From: a virus
Reading direction: 5' to 3' (one strand)
IMG/VR virus record: IMGVR_UViG_3300032087_005722
Span: 1 to 32,060 of that record
Length of the DNA stretch: 32,060 nt
Shown: one piece after another, positions 21,045 to 29,947 of the stretch
How positions within the stretch are numbered: the stretch's first letter is position 1
How the letters are laid out: each line of letters opens with the position of its first letter
Program-made: the position numbers and the translations under genes
The notes under the pieces: model-generated
The model's database searches: none
Seen by the model: the letters and a program-made list of their open reading frames with translations, nothing else
What the model was told of the DNA's origin: nothing

Positions 21045-21391
21045 TAGAGTAACCCCTTGCTTCTTAATCTATCGACTTCGTTGCCGTAGTTTACTCCTCC
21101 TCTTCCTGTAGCTATAGGAGCTGATGGCGGTTCTGCTAAAAATTGTTTAGCTGTTTTTCCAATTTCTGTACCTGTTTGTATATTTGCAAGCATTTGTGCA
21201 AGCTTTGCACCTTTTGCTGCACCTGCGCCTGCTCCAGCTGCTCCAACACCTGCTGCTGTTCCCGCTGCACCCGCTGCGCCTGCTGCACCTGCGCCTGCTG
21301 CACCTGCGCCTGCTCCAGCTCCTGCGCCTGCTGCGCCTAATGAACTTATAATTTTACTTCCTAACGTAATAATTGCTGTAAATGGATCCAT
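21044..21391 (-). CDS. Gly/Ala-repeat virion protein, 115 aa
   Basis: Residues about 19-59 consist almost only of Gly and Ala, encoded by repeated GC-rich DNA (GCTGCACCTGCGCCTGCT at 21216, 21282 and 21297 on the plus strand). The flanks are ordinary: M-D-P-F-T-A-I-I-T-L-G-S and a C terminus with G-R-G-G-V-N-Y-G-N-E-V-D-R-L-R. It starts the ejection block and probably forms a flexible, membrane-active ejection component, like small internal proteins of podoviruses. Repeat number may vary between relatives. Confidence 0.7.
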   Translation of the reverse strand: MDPFTAIITLGSKIISSLGAAGAGAGAGAGAAGAGAAGAAGAAGTAAGVGAAGAGAGAAKGAKLAQMLANIQTGTEIGKTAKQFLAEPPSAPIATGRGGVNYGNEVDRLRSKGLL

Positions 21392-21407
21392 ATTTTTTCT
21401 CCTTTAT

Positions 21408-22193
21408 CTAAAAAAATTTTCCAAATGTTAATTGTTTAAGTTTGTCTTTTGTACTTTTACCTTTACCTCTTTGAAGTGATTTAAAGGTGTCAAAACTTTT
21501 AGCTTGCTCAGCTGCATCAAATTGTGGTCTTCCTTCTGCTGTTACACCTTTAGCAAATGCTTTTTCTTGTGCATTTATTGCTCGTTGTCTTGCAAACTCT
21601 TGTTGCGCTGCTCTATCTGCTCTTGCCTGTTCGATTTCTGACATCCGTTCTGCTCTTGCCTGTTGCGCTTCTTGCATCCCTCTTTGAGCTGCAAACTGTT
21701 GCCTTACACCTCTATCTGCTAATGCTTGTTGTAATGCTACTTGCTCAGCTCTATTAGCTAAGTCTGTTTGCATTCTGTTTTGCTGTCTTTGCATCATTAA
21801 AGCTGCTTCTGGCCCTCTAACTCCTGCCTGTTGTAACGCTATTCTTCCCTGTGCAGCCGCTCTTTGTTGTTCAGGCAAAGCTTGTTGTCTAATTAATTCT
21901 TGTAATCTTGTAACCGCTGCTGGGGTTCCTGTAGTTTCGGCATCAAATTCTGCACTTCTTCCTAATCTAAACGGACCACCACTAACTCTAAATGGCGTTC
22001 CTGTTGCTTGTTGAAAATCTGATATACCTCTTTCATATTCAACACCTGCTTGTTGTCCTATTTCTCCTAATAAAGCTCTTTCTCTAGCTGACGCACGATC
22101 TGCTTCTTGTGCTGCAAGAATTGATTCTAGTCGTGTTTGTCCTTGTTGTGTTTCTGCTGCTCTTCTTTGTGCTGATCTTTTTTTACTTCCCAT
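21408..22193 (-). CDS. Ejection-type protein, Gln/Ala/Arg-rich, 261 aa
   Basis: Almost wholly helical and very rich in Q, A, R and E (A-Q-R-G-M-Q-E-A-Q-Q-A-R-A-E-R-M-S-E-I-E), with basic termini (M-G-S-K-K-R-S-A-Q-R-R-A-A-E). A short central part (about 63-90, T-G-T-P-F-R-V-S-G-G-P-F-R-L-G) breaks the helix. Composition and position between the acetyltransferase and other internal proteins fit a T7 gp14-like internal protein. Base composition is higher in GC than the rest of the genome, owing to Ala/Arg content. Confidence 0.7.
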   Translation of the reverse strand: MGSKKRSAQRRAAETQQGQTRLESILAAQEADRASARERALLGEIGQQAGVEYERGISDFQQATGTPFRVSGGPFRLGRSAEFDAETTGTPAAVTRLQELIRQQALPEQQRAAAQGRIALQQAGVRGPEAALMMQRQQNRMQTDLANRAEQVALQQALADRGVRQQFAAQRGMQEAQQARAERMSEIEQARADRAAQQEFARQRAINAQEKAFAKGVTAEGRPQFDAAEQAKSFDTFKSLQRGKGKSTKDKLKQLTFGKFF

Positions 22194-22650
22194 ACTTTAT
22201 CTCCTTTTCAAAATATGTTTCTGTTTCAACATATTTATTTTTTTTTATTAACTTAACGATTGGATTTTTAGTGCTTGATATAACTATTAATCTTTTTAAA
22301 TTATTTTCTTTAGCCCATTTATCAGCTTTATCTAATAAATTTTGTAAAATTCTATACTTTGTTTTTGAAGGTAAATTACTATTACAATGCCAAACTCTTT
22401 CAATTCCTGTAGCATGAGGACAAAGATTCATTTTAGTTATTTCAAAAACAATAGATCCAACTATTTCATTTTTAATTTTAGCAACTAAAACAAGTCCTTT
22501 ATTTTCTAAAACATCTATTAAATCTGTTAAAACTTCTTTTAAATTAAATATATATTTAAATTCTGCATATTTATTTTGATCTGTATTCCAATCTTTTAAT
22601 TTTTCTATATACTTTTCTACGTCTTTTTTTTGTAAATTATCTATGTTCAT
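22183..22650 (-). CDS. GNAT-family N-acetyltransferase, 155 aa
   Basis: A GNAT fold read by its order of elements: LVLVAKIKNEIVGSIVFEI (beta2-beta4, with G-S-I-V), E-R-V-W-H-C-N then S-K-T-K-Y-R-I-L-Q-N-L-L-D-K-A (the acetyl-CoA loop and helix 3), and L-K-R-L-I-V-I-S-S-T-K-N-P-I-V-K-L-I-K-K-N-K-Y (beta5, helix 4). The canonical Q/R-x-x-G-x-G/A loop is degenerate (N-L-P-S-K-T-K). Such genes are often found among tail and ejection genes of phages; the substrate is unknown. Overlaps both neighbours. Confidence 0.75.
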   Translation of the reverse strand: MNIDNLQKKDVEKYIEKLKDWNTDQNKYAEFKYIFNLKEVLTDLIDVLENKGLVLVAKIKNEIVGSIVFEITKMNLCPHATGIERVWHCNSNLPSKTKYRILQNLLDKADKWAKENNLKRLIVISSTKNPIVKLIKKNKYVETETYFEKEIKYGK

Positions 22651-24443
22651 CTTTCTTTATTTGTTAATTGCTGTCCGATAAGTTTGTAACCTCTGTAGTT
22701 GAAGCGATTAGATGAAAACATTCGTAACCTAATCCATTTAGCGTATTTATTAATATGTGCAACTTTATAATCATCTACATTTGTTACTGTTTCATAGTAT
22801 GTTGAGTTGTAGTAAGTTGGGTTAAATGCGTCTGCTTCTATTGAAAAATTTACATTTTGTGCTAAATCTGAGTTGCTTTCGGGTGTGATTGTAATGCTAA
22901 CTGTTATGTCACCTGAATTACCGTAGTAAATAATTAGATCATTGAAATATTTGTATGTGTCATTAACTAAAATTTCTCCTGTTTCGAAATGACTATCAAA
23001 ATTTTCTCCTCGATATTTTTCGTTTTTGTACATTTCCTCAACGATTGCCGTTGTGTTTTGACCTATAAAAAACTTCTCTCCTAAAATTCCAAACTTACGA
23101 TAAGTAGGCGTGTATGAGGCTGTTCTAATTCTGTATGTTGTCCAACCTTGAATTCTTATGTCATATACGTAAATTAAAGAACCTACAATTAAGTGATACT
23201 TATAATCAAAATATGCACCTTCAAGTTCTATATTTTCTAAACTATTTTTCAACTGATCTTTATTTAAAGCTGCTGAAAAATTCTGTGTCGCTAAGTTATC
23301 AAAACTTGTCGCTAAGTTAACTGCAATTTCGCCATTAAAAACACGTATATCATATTGATCTGATACGAACATCAAACCGCCTCTAAAATCTACGTTTTGC
23401 GGAACTTTTGCTATTGTATGACCATCTAAACAGCCCACGTTAGAAGTTGTTTGCTTAACTGTTGCAGCTTCTCCTGAAACATCAACTAAATAAATTCTTT
23501 TTTCTGAAAAAACTACAATCTGATTGTAATCTTCTGCCATACCTGTAAGGCCAGTATTATCATTACCCTGACCTGATACATCCGTTACACCAATAGTTGC
23601 AAATAACGATTCAATTTCCGTTTCTGATCGATATAAATAGTTTGGCCTTCTGGCATTACCTATTCCTATTAATCTTTCATCTTTTACTGTAATAAACTTA
23701 GGTTTAGGAGCAGGAGCATTAGTTGCAGGTATGTTACTTCCTAATGATCCATCTGCTGTATTGTCTTGATACGTAGTCGTAGTATTGTCATTTATTTTAA
23801 CTAAAAACTTTAATTGTGTACCACCTGCTTCAGTACGATATACATCTCGCTCTGTAGTTCCTGTAGGACCGATAGGTAAAGTTAAATCGATTTTGTTAGA
23901 ACTTGGACTTACCGTATTCGAAATGCAAGATGTTACTGATTCTACACCGTCGATTACATAGGTAATTGCATAAAAATAATCGCCTGTTAGTACACCTGCT
24001 ACAAGATTATTAGTAGCAAGAGGCGCGCCCATTTCTGTTACTACAGTACCGTTGTAAACCAATACATTATCAACACCGTTCGAAATAAATAATTTGTCAT
24101 TTAATACTGCGAAAGAACATTTATTTCCTGCTGTTAGACCACTATATATTGTTGTTGCAACGTTAATGGAATCAACCCCATCTTTAATGACATCTCCACC
24201 TTTAACAATAATATTTTCCTTTTGTAGATTACCGCTAGAATCAATGTATCTAAACTGAAACAAGCCATCGATACCATCCGTACCACCTGCATCATATTCC
24301 ACATTAGGTGCTGAAATTCTTGATAATCCTATAATATTGTCAAAGTTATAATTAACGATATTTTGACAAAACTCAGTTCCAATAAACTTAGGACCGCGAT
24401 CTGTCCTAATGCCTTTACATTCTGTCTGCAATACCTCAAACAT
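22647..24443 (-). CDS. Tail hub/DNA-stabilisation protein, 598 aa, beta-propeller-like
   Basis: Large beta-rich protein without low complexity. It contains repeated blade-like elements (NKCSFAVLNDKLFISNGVDN; D-Y-N-Q-I-V-V-F-S-E-K-R-I-Y; G-G-L-M-F-V-S-D-Q-Y-D-I-R-V-F-N-G) and an FN3-like segment (Y-F-Y-A-I-T-Y-V-I-D-G-V-E-S). Such proteins form the tail hub below the portal in P22 (gp10) and T7 (gp12)-type podoviruses. It follows the adaptor gene with a one-base overlap, the usual podovirus order. The exact family is not determined. Confidence 0.75.
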   Translation of the reverse strand: MFEVLQTECKGIRTDRGPKFIGTEFCQNIVNYNFDNIIGLSRISAPNVEYDAGGTDGIDGLFQFRYIDSSGNLQKENIIVKGGDVIKDGVDSINVATTIYSGLTAGNKCSFAVLNDKLFISNGVDNVLVYNGTVVTEMGAPLATNNLVAGVLTGDYFYAITYVIDGVESVTSCISNTVSPSSNKIDLTLPIGPTGTTERDVYRTEAGGTQLKFLVKINDNTTTTYQDNTADGSLGSNIPATNAPAPKPKFITVKDERLIGIGNARRPNYLYRSETEIESLFATIGVTDVSGQGNDNTGLTGMAEDYNQIVVFSEKRIYLVDVSGEAATVKQTTSNVGCLDGHTIAKVPQNVDFRGGLMFVSDQYDIRVFNGEIAVNLATSFDNLATQNFSAALNKDQLKNSLENIELEGAYFDYKYHLIVGSLIYVYDIRIQGWTTYRIRTASYTPTYRKFGILGEKFFIGQNTTAIVEEMYKNEKYRGENFDSHFETGEILVNDTYKYFNDLIIYYGNSGDITVSITITPESNSDLAQNVNFSIEADAFNPTYYNSTYYETVTNVDDYKVAHINKYAKWIRLRMFSSNRFNYRGYKLIGQQLTNKER

Positions 24444-25372
24444 TACATTGTAGCTCCAGTATTGTTACTTTCCCAATCAAAAGCATCAGATATAAATAGT
24501 CCTGACGTGATGTCCGAATGATTCCATTCTATGTCTTCTTTTGCTTGCTCTAAAAAGGCAGAAGCATCAACCTTGTATGGTTGTGCACGTACTGCATCTA
24601 CTTTGACTAAAAGCATATAGGTAGTTAAATCAATGATAGATATCATATGCTCTTCTGGAATATTAAGTTCTCTGTTTAAGTCATCAGTAGAAATAATGTC
24701 TGCATCAGAAACAAATATGGGCTTCTCTAATCTTCGATAAAAAACCATTAAGTTATTTTCACTAACTACTGCAGATGCATCATGTTCTGCTGCCGTTGTG
24801 TCTTCTACTGCTCTTGTACAGTTTAAAAACTGTGTTGCTGTTTTTGTTTGATATCTTATCTTTTCAGAACCAATCGTTACTCTTCCATTTTGTTCAGGAA
24901 AATCTGTTGTAGAGACTACATTTAAAGTTGTGTCGTTAGCATTTAATGCGCTTGTCAATGTTGTTGTCTGAAACTCTAGTGAGGAGTCAGGATAGAAATA
25001 CATTTCATTTTTCCAGATACTTACAAACTGTGGTATGCCTGAATACGTCTGATAGGGATATCGAGTATGAGTATAGTTCATCGGCTTTATGTTTAATTGA
25101 TATCTTCTGCCTCCTCTCCAAACATAAATATTTTTATACGCTTCTGACCTAATCGCATATTGTGGAGCTTCTATGCTTCTAATATTTGAACCTAAATTTA
25201 CCGAAAATATATCTTCAATTCCTTTTGTATATGCTGCATACTGATCTAAGCAAATTTGAAATTGTGCGACTAAATTTTTATTGCTAAACAAGGCGTTTAT
25301 GTTTTTTCCTGTATTGTCATCATTTGTATTTGTTTGGAATCTAATTCTTGATATTGCATCTTTTACTAACAT
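24443..25372 (-). CDS. Head-tail adaptor protein, 309 aa
   Basis: Small adaptor with an inserted domain at about 138-204: a beta module (T-T-L-N-V-V-S-T-T-D-F-P-E-Q-N-G-R-V-T-I, G-S-E-K-I-R-Y-Q, C-T-R-A-V-E-D-T-T-A-A-E-H) common in phage tail adaptor proteins. The N- and C-terminal parts are helical and would contact the portal (P22 gp4/T7 gp11 role). Context, between fibre and hub genes, supports this. A minor tail protein is the alternative. Confidence 0.72.
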   Translation of the reverse strand: MLVKDAISRIRFQTNTNDDNTGKNINALFSNKNLVAQFQICLDQYAAYTKGIEDIFSVNLGSNIRSIEAPQYAIRSEAYKNIYVWRGGRRYQLNIKPMNYTHTRYPYQTYSGIPQFVSIWKNEMYFYPDSSLEFQTTTLTSALNANDTTLNVVSTTDFPEQNGRVTIGSEKIRYQTKTATQFLNCTRAVEDTTAAEHDASAVVSENNLMVFYRRLEKPIFVSDADIISTDDLNRELNIPEEHMISIIDLTTYMLLVKVDAVRAQPYKVDASAFLEQAKEDIEWNHSDITSGLFISDAFDWESNNTGATM

Positions 25373-25382
25373 ATTTATCTCC

Positions 25383-26825
25383 TTATGATGTTGAATTACT
25401 AAAAAGCGGATACCAAGTACCAGCAGAATAAATAAATGATGCGCCTCTGTGATAGCGTAAATTTACAGTTGTAAAGCCACCAGTAGGCGGTTGAATGTTG
25501 CCTTGATATGTAATCGTCACCATGCCGTTATAATTTGTTTTTATGAAAGTTACGACTTGTCCTTCAACGCCATTTCTTAAATTATGAATGCTATATGTTA
25601 AGCCTAAATGAAGATCAATTACCCTTACTCCTTTTACATCTATAGAGGATCTTGAGTCTGGAACCTTATAGATACTTAAAACCTCAGTATTGATTGGAAT
25701 TCCTTGGTGAAATACTTCATACCAATCCGTATAGTTTTCCACACTAGAAGATGCTTCAAAACTACGTTTCCATGTACGAACATGACTAGTTGAGGCATCA
25801 TATGTTGCTGTTGATAGCTCTTGATATCCATGACCGTATGAAAGATTGAGTGCGTTATAACCTGTCATCACCGTTTTTAAGACATTAAATTGTGAATCTG
25901 GAAAATTATCAGGCCCATTGCTCCAGCCTTGCGTTTCTGAATTTACATTATCTACAAAGTAGTAGCCTGATTGTCTGTACCGAGCTGCATTAAAATCACG
26001 ACCAGTTTGAATCATTACCCCTTTCAAATAGCCATTTAACCCACCATTGTTAATCTCTTGCCACGAAGAAACTATAGGAACAGTATCAATCGAAAAAATA
26101 CGCATCCACATGCGTGTATTTGGATTAATCCCGTTACTCTGATTCATTCCCGTTGTCCATATTTGAACGCAACTAGTTGGCGAATCATCACCTGTCTTGT
26201 CAGAATAAACTTGAACGAAATGTTCATTGCCTTGTATATCTGGAGGTGCATTTAAAGCTGTGGATGAAACAGAATAAACTCCTGGATTTAGTAGATCATT
26301 TAAGTTACCTGAATATGAATTTTGAAAATCAATAGGTAAATAATCGCCTTCAAGTACTGGTGAAAGATCAACCGTTATTGTTGATTCAGGATTGACCATA
26401 TTTAAATTTAAAATTTTGTTATTTAACGAAGCAGAATCTAAATGCGTGTTTAAATCTGATAGCTCTGATAAATCTACGGTTATTGTTGAAGTTGGATTGA
26501 CCATACTAAGTGAAAGCACATTATCAACGCCTAATGTCGCAGAATCTAAGTGTGTGTTTTCAGTCGGAAAACGACCATCTAAATCAACCGTTACTGTTCC
26601 TACTGGATCAGTTTGATTAAGTGTTAAAACGCCGTCATTTGTATTGAACGCAGCTGAAACAGTGTGCGTATTTTCAGTTGCATATCTTCCATCTAAATCA
26701 GCAGTGAGTTCAACGCCATCATTTCGAGTTGCAGTTAATATTCCTGTACCTGATGCAAAAGCTAAAGCTGTGACAAAGGTATTTTCAGAAGCTTCAAGTT
26801 GTTGAGGATTATATATGTACGTCAT
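25383..26825 (-). CDS. Tail fibre protein with pyocin-knob-like domains, 480 aa
   Basis: The N-terminal ~145 residues are four imperfect repeats of about 35 residues (T-E-N-T-H-x-x-S-A ... T-V-T-V-D-L; M-V-N-P-x-S-T-I-T-V-D-L-S), a beta-solenoid or shaft. Two pyocin-knob-like modules follow, the first about 150-262 (G-V-Y-S-V-S ... R-M-W-M-R-I-F ... S-S-W-Q-E-I) and the second about 265-380 (Y-T-D-W-Y-E-V-F). The C-terminal ~100 residues are a beta-rich receptor-binding tip. It is the likely host-recognition protein. Confidence 0.85.
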   Translation of the reverse strand: MTYIYNPQQLEASENTFVTALAFASGTGILTATRNDGVELTADLDGRYATENTHTVSAAFNTNDGVLTLNQTDPVGTVTVDLDGRFPTENTHLDSATLGVDNVLSLSMVNPTSTITVDLSELSDLNTHLDSASLNNKILNLNMVNPESTITVDLSPVLEGDYLPIDFQNSYSGNLNDLLNPGVYSVSSTALNAPPDIQGNEHFVQVYSDKTGDDSPTSCVQIWTTGMNQSNGINPNTRMWMRIFSIDTVPIVSSWQEINNGGLNGYLKGVMIQTGRDFNAARYRQSGYYFVDNVNSETQGWSNGPDNFPDSQFNVLKTVMTGYNALNLSYGHGYQELSTATYDASTSHVRTWKRSFEASSSVENYTDWYEVFHQGIPINTEVLSIYKVPDSRSSIDVKGVRVIDLHLGLTYSIHNLRNGVEGQVVTFIKTNYNGMVTITYQGNIQPPTGGFTTVNLRYHRGASFIYSAGTWYPLFSNSTS

Positions 26826-27223
26826 GTGCCCTCCATTACCACTAAACTATGACCTGAAGTCGCTGCAATGCCATTTATTGCGCCTGTGTAGATTGGGTTT
26901 GCAATGACTATATTTCCACCATTAGCATTAAGCCTAATACCGCTATTCATCACTGCAGCAGCGCCTAAAGAAATAAAAATATTTACATCACTGTTGTTTA
27001 CTAGTGCTATAATTTTTCTGCTTTCATTAGATGCTGCTATGGATGTCGAAGTGTTACCTATTGTTACTTCTGAATTTGTAGCGTTATCAAATTCAATTGC
27101 TCCCCCACTCCCACCGCCTTGGGTATTGACGGTGGGAATGTAAGGATCAGATTGACTGCCAGAGCCTGTAGCTTTAAAGAATTTTATTCCATCGTGGCTA
27201 TATATTGCCTGGTAATCAGTCAT
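26822..27223 (-). CDS. Small virion protein, 133 aa
   Basis: Beta-rich protein containing a Gly/Ser linker (G-S-G-S-Q-S-D-P-Y-I-P, G-G-G-S-G-G-A-I) and S-R-K-I-I-A-L-V-N-N-S-D-V-N-I-F-I-S-L-G, a pattern I associate with head or fibre attachment proteins beside fibre genes. Its stop overlaps the fibre ATG. It may be a fibre adaptor; no firm family. Confidence 0.7.
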   Translation of the reverse strand: MTDYQAIYSHDGIKFFKATGSGSQSDPYIPTVNTQGGGSGGAIEFDNATNSEVTIGNTSTSIAASNESRKIIALVNNSDVNIFISLGAAAVMNSGIRLNANGGNIVIANPIYTGAINGIAATSGHSLVVMEGT

Positions 27224-27236
27224 TTAAGTTTTATTC

Positions 27237-27764
27237 CTATGGTGTTGCAGCTTCTACTTTAACTACTCTTTCCGGTACCACAGCCATAGTAATCTGACCG
27301 CCTGAAGTTGCAGTTTTAGCAATTCCAATTGATTTAATGCTATGAGCAGTTGCACCCGATGTGCCGTCTACAACTACAGTTGTTCCAGCAGCTAACACTT
27401 CAACGTGGTCGCCAGCAGCAACAGTTCCAGCAGCAGCAGTAATTACACCAGCAGTCTGTGCCCAAAAATATTCGCCTGAAGTAATAGCAGTTGTATTAAA
27501 ACCTAATTTAACACCACTATCCTGAGCAGTAGGAGCAGCTGTTACTACTTCTGCGTCTCCTCCAGAACCACACTCAATAGCAAAAGGTGTTCCAACAGTT
27601 GCAAAAGCTGCATGAGCTTTAACGTACATAAACTGAGAGACTCCGCCTTTAGAAGTGTCATTTACTTCAATAACAGTTCCTAAAGGATATTCTTTTGTTG
27701 CTGAGCTAGCATCTAAAGAATCGAGGTCTACAGCTTGAATATTATTAATTGCCTTATATGCCAT
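27237..27764 (-). CDS. Capsid decoration-type protein, 175 aa
   Basis: Thr/Ala/Val-rich beta protein starting M-A-Y-K-A-I-N-N-I-Q-A-V-D. The G-T-V-A-A-G-D-H-V-E-V-L-A-A-G-T and I-G-I-A-K-T-A segments resemble DUF2190-type decoration modules, and parts resemble the 285-aa protein at 17564-18421. Directly downstream of the capsid gene, as decoration proteins often are. It would stabilise the capsid surface. Confidence 0.7.
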   Translation of the reverse strand: MAYKAINNIQAVDLDSLDASSATKEYPLGTVIEVNDTSKGGVSQFMYVKAHAAFATVGTPFAIECGSGGDAEVVTAAPTAQDSGVKLGFNTTAITSGEYFWAQTAGVITAAAGTVAAGDHVEVLAAGTTVVVDGTSGATAHSIKSIGIAKTATSGGQITMAVVPERVVKVEAATP

Positions 27765-27775
27765 AATAATTCTCC

Positions 27776-28777
27776 TTAGCTTTGTAATGCTGTAAAAACA
27801 GCGTTGTAACGACGTGCGATATTAACAAGATTCATTACCAAGTAAGTCTGAGAAGAAATCGCAGCTTGGTTAGGTAATCTCATGTTTAATGTATCCATTG
27901 GCGATTTAGAACCTTCGAATCCATACTTGTAGTACATACGAAATGTATTAGTAGAAAGAATATAAAGTTCATTGTCAGCCGTAGCACCATCAGCAGAGCC
28001 AGTACAAAATTCGTCTACTGTCCACGATATGCCGTTAAAAAGACAGCCAGCGAACCCACTCTTTAATGTCTGTTCAGTAGTAAATTGCTGTTGAGACTGC
28101 TGAGAATTAAGGAATTTAGCTAATACATAAGAGTTAGAAATCATTAAGTCAGGAGCATATGTTCCAGTCTCATCACCAACACCTTGACCACGTCCCATTA
28201 ATACACGAAATACGTCATTGATGTTGCTATAGTTAATGGTATTAGTCGTTGTATCGCGCTCAAATAGCCATTCTGGAAGATCACTGTCAGACAATCCACC
28301 ATATGCTGTACCTGCAGCTCCAGCAGCGTCTTTTAATGAATTAATTTGGTTAGAATCGCTAGAGCTAGAAGTATGCAACGCAGAAGATAAATCTCTAATT
28401 GCATCCTGTTTTGCAAGTGCTATCTTTGTCTTAATTAAATCTTTAACAGCATTAGATCCTGTACCTGTACTAAAGTCTTTTAAGTTGAAAGTTGAGTTAG
28501 AAACATAAAATTTCCAGTCAAATTCAGCAAAAGTTAACTGTTGGTTAGCATTGGTAGGAACAGTGTCGTATTCTCCACTGAAAAAACCTTTAGCTGAGTT
28601 TTCAGCGTACTGAACTGGAATCTGAATTTTAGTACCGTCACCTTTTTTTAAGTGAGGTTTTTTACTCATAATATTGTAAAAATAATTTGCTTTCGCAAAA
28701 GATGAAGCTAACTCGTCAGCAATTAGTCTGTGCGCTACACTGACGGCTTCGTTCAATTGATCGGTTGTTAAAGCCAT
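27776..28777 (-). CDS. Major capsid protein, 333 aa
   Basis: Position after a scaffold-like gene and before a decoration-type gene, the length and the composition point to the coat protein, with an expected HK97 fold. Landmarks are L-N-E-A-V-S-V-A-H-R-L-I at the N terminus, K-K-G-D-G-T-K-I-Q-I-P-V (about 40-51), a Ser-rich central loop, and a C terminus with S-S-Q-T-Y-L-V-M-N-L-V-N-I-A-R-R. The family was not recognised by name. No prohead protease gene is present, in line with P22/T7-type assembly through a scaffold. Confidence 0.82.
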   Translation of the reverse strand: MALTTDQLNEAVSVAHRLIADELASSFAKANYFYNIMSKKPHLKKGDGTKIQIPVQYAENSAKGFFSGEYDTVPTNANQQLTFAEFDWKFYVSNSTFNLKDFSTGTGSNAVKDLIKTKIALAKQDAIRDLSSALHTSSSSDSNQINSLKDAAGAAGTAYGGLSDSDLPEWLFERDTTTNTINYSNINDVFRVLMGRGQGVGDETGTYAPDLMISNSYVLAKFLNSQQSQQQFTTEQTLKSGFAGCLFNGISWTVDEFCTGSADGATADNELYILSTNTFRMYYKYGFEGSKSPMDTLNMRLPNQAAISSQTYLVMNLVNIARRYNAVFTALQS

Positions 28778-28790
28778 TTTTTAGTCTCCG

Positions 28791-29570
28791 TTAACCTAAA
28801 ATCCTTGATAGTGCATCATCAATATTTCGTTCGTTAATTACTGGATTACCTTTACTTCCTGAAGAGGAAGAGGAAGGAGTAGAAAACTTTGATTTATATG
28901 CATTTTCTGCTGCTTGATTTCTAGCATTTTGCATAGCAACATCTGCTGCGTGCGATTTAAAATGATGTACCCACGATTCCATAGGAACATTATTCTCATT
29001 AGCATATTTTAAAAAGTCGTCAGGGTTATATTGAATGTTGTACTTTTTGGCGTACTCATTAATTTGACCCATCTGTTGCTCTTGTTGTTCTTGTAATACT
29101 AATTGATCTGCACGGGCTGATAGATTGTTTTTCCAATCCATTAACTCACGTAATTGATTTTGCAACTGATTATCAGGATTCGGTTGATAATTTTGTTGTT
29201 GATTTTGTTGGGTTTGGCCATTTTGATAGCGTTCTAAAACGCTCATAATTTCATCGCCTACACCTGGAGCGTCCATTAATTTTTCCAATACTTCATAATC
29301 GGATTTATATCTACCTAGATCTTCAACTTGCGATTTATAGTCGTTGATTTGACCGTCGTATTCGCCTTGTTTCTTTTCTAAATACTTTAAAGACTCATAC
29401 ATCTTATTAGGGTCTTCACCCCAATGATCTGCATACCTTTTGTCTTCTTGCCAATTAATTATATCTGCGACTTGTCCGTCTTCAGATGCTTGTTGAGTGT
29501 CGTTAGCTTGTCCAAAATTTAGTTGGGTGCTTTCAACTTGCTCGACATCTTCTGCTTGGATGTCTTCCAT
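28791..29570 (-). CDS. Scaffold-like protein, 259 aa
   Basis: Acidic, Gln/Asn-rich and helical: N-terminal acidic region, a coiled coil (about 65-120), a Gln stretch (Q-N-G-Q-T-Q-Q-N-Q-Q-Q-N-Y-Q-P-N), a second helical part and a Ser-rich linker (S-S-S-S-S-G-S-K-G). These are usual traits of phage scaffolds, which organise coat assembly and leave. It lies just upstream of the capsid gene. Assignment is by composition and order. Confidence 0.75.
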   Translation of the reverse strand: MEDIQAEDVEQVESTQLNFGQANDTQQASEDGQVADIINWQEDKRYADHWGEDPNKMYESLKYLEKKQGEYDGQINDYKSQVEDLGRYKSDYEVLEKLMDAPGVGDEIMSVLERYQNGQTQQNQQQNYQPNPDNQLQNQLRELMDWKNNLSARADQLVLQEQQEQQMGQINEYAKKYNIQYNPDDFLKYANENNVPMESWVHHFKSHAADVAMQNARNQAAENAYKSKFSTPSSSSSGSKGNPVINERNIDDALSRILG

Positions 29571-29581
29571 AACTTAAACTC

Positions 29582-29947
29582 CTACTTACCTGGATTAGGT
29601 AAAATTTTGTCTAGCTCGTAATTTATAGTTGAGAATGGATCGTCTTCTTGCATGGAAGGTAACTCCTTCTTAGTGATTCTCACAATACAGCTATCAATCT
29701 TCATAAGAGCCTCACGGGTGTTCTGGTTACTAATCGACTCTTTTATATCTTCTAGTTTTTTAACTAGCTCATCAGGGCTATAACCGCCATAATCGGCAAC
29801 GCTATATTCCTTTTTGTTATCTTTATCTTTTTCAGAAGTTTCTTTTTTTATTTCCTCGTACATGTCTTCTTTTTTTTCTGACATTTCTGGACCTTCTGGC
29901 GCTCCTATTTTAATAATGAACATGCCCATTTTTTTGTCTTTATGCAT
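29582..29947 (-). CDS. Hypothetical acidic protein, 121 aa
   Basis: Highly charged (K/E/D-rich, E-E-I-K-K-E-T-S-E-K-D-K-D-N-K-K-E), probably largely disordered at the N terminus, with a more ordered C-terminal helix region. The first ATG (29947) overlaps the upstream stop by eight bases; a second ATG at residue 7 is also possible. In the head block, so perhaps a scaffold-associated or portal-adjacent protein. Unknown function. Confidence 0.65.
   Translation of the reverse strand: MHKDKKMGMFIIKIGAPEGPEMSEKKEDMYEEIKKETSEKDKDNKKEYSVADYGGYSPDELVKKLEDIKESISNQNTREALMKIDSCIVRITKKELPSMQEDDPFSTINYELDKILPNPGK

Noticed and set aside
21143-21340. Rightward Cys-rich ORF (toxin-like, many Cys)
   Set aside because: It is the antisense of the Gly/Ala repeat; GC-rich Gly/Ala codons read backwards give Cys/Thr/Ser. 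No ribosome site.
27905-27925. TTCGAATCC resembling a tRNA T-loop
   Set aside because: It lies within the capsid gene and there is no cloverleaf around it.
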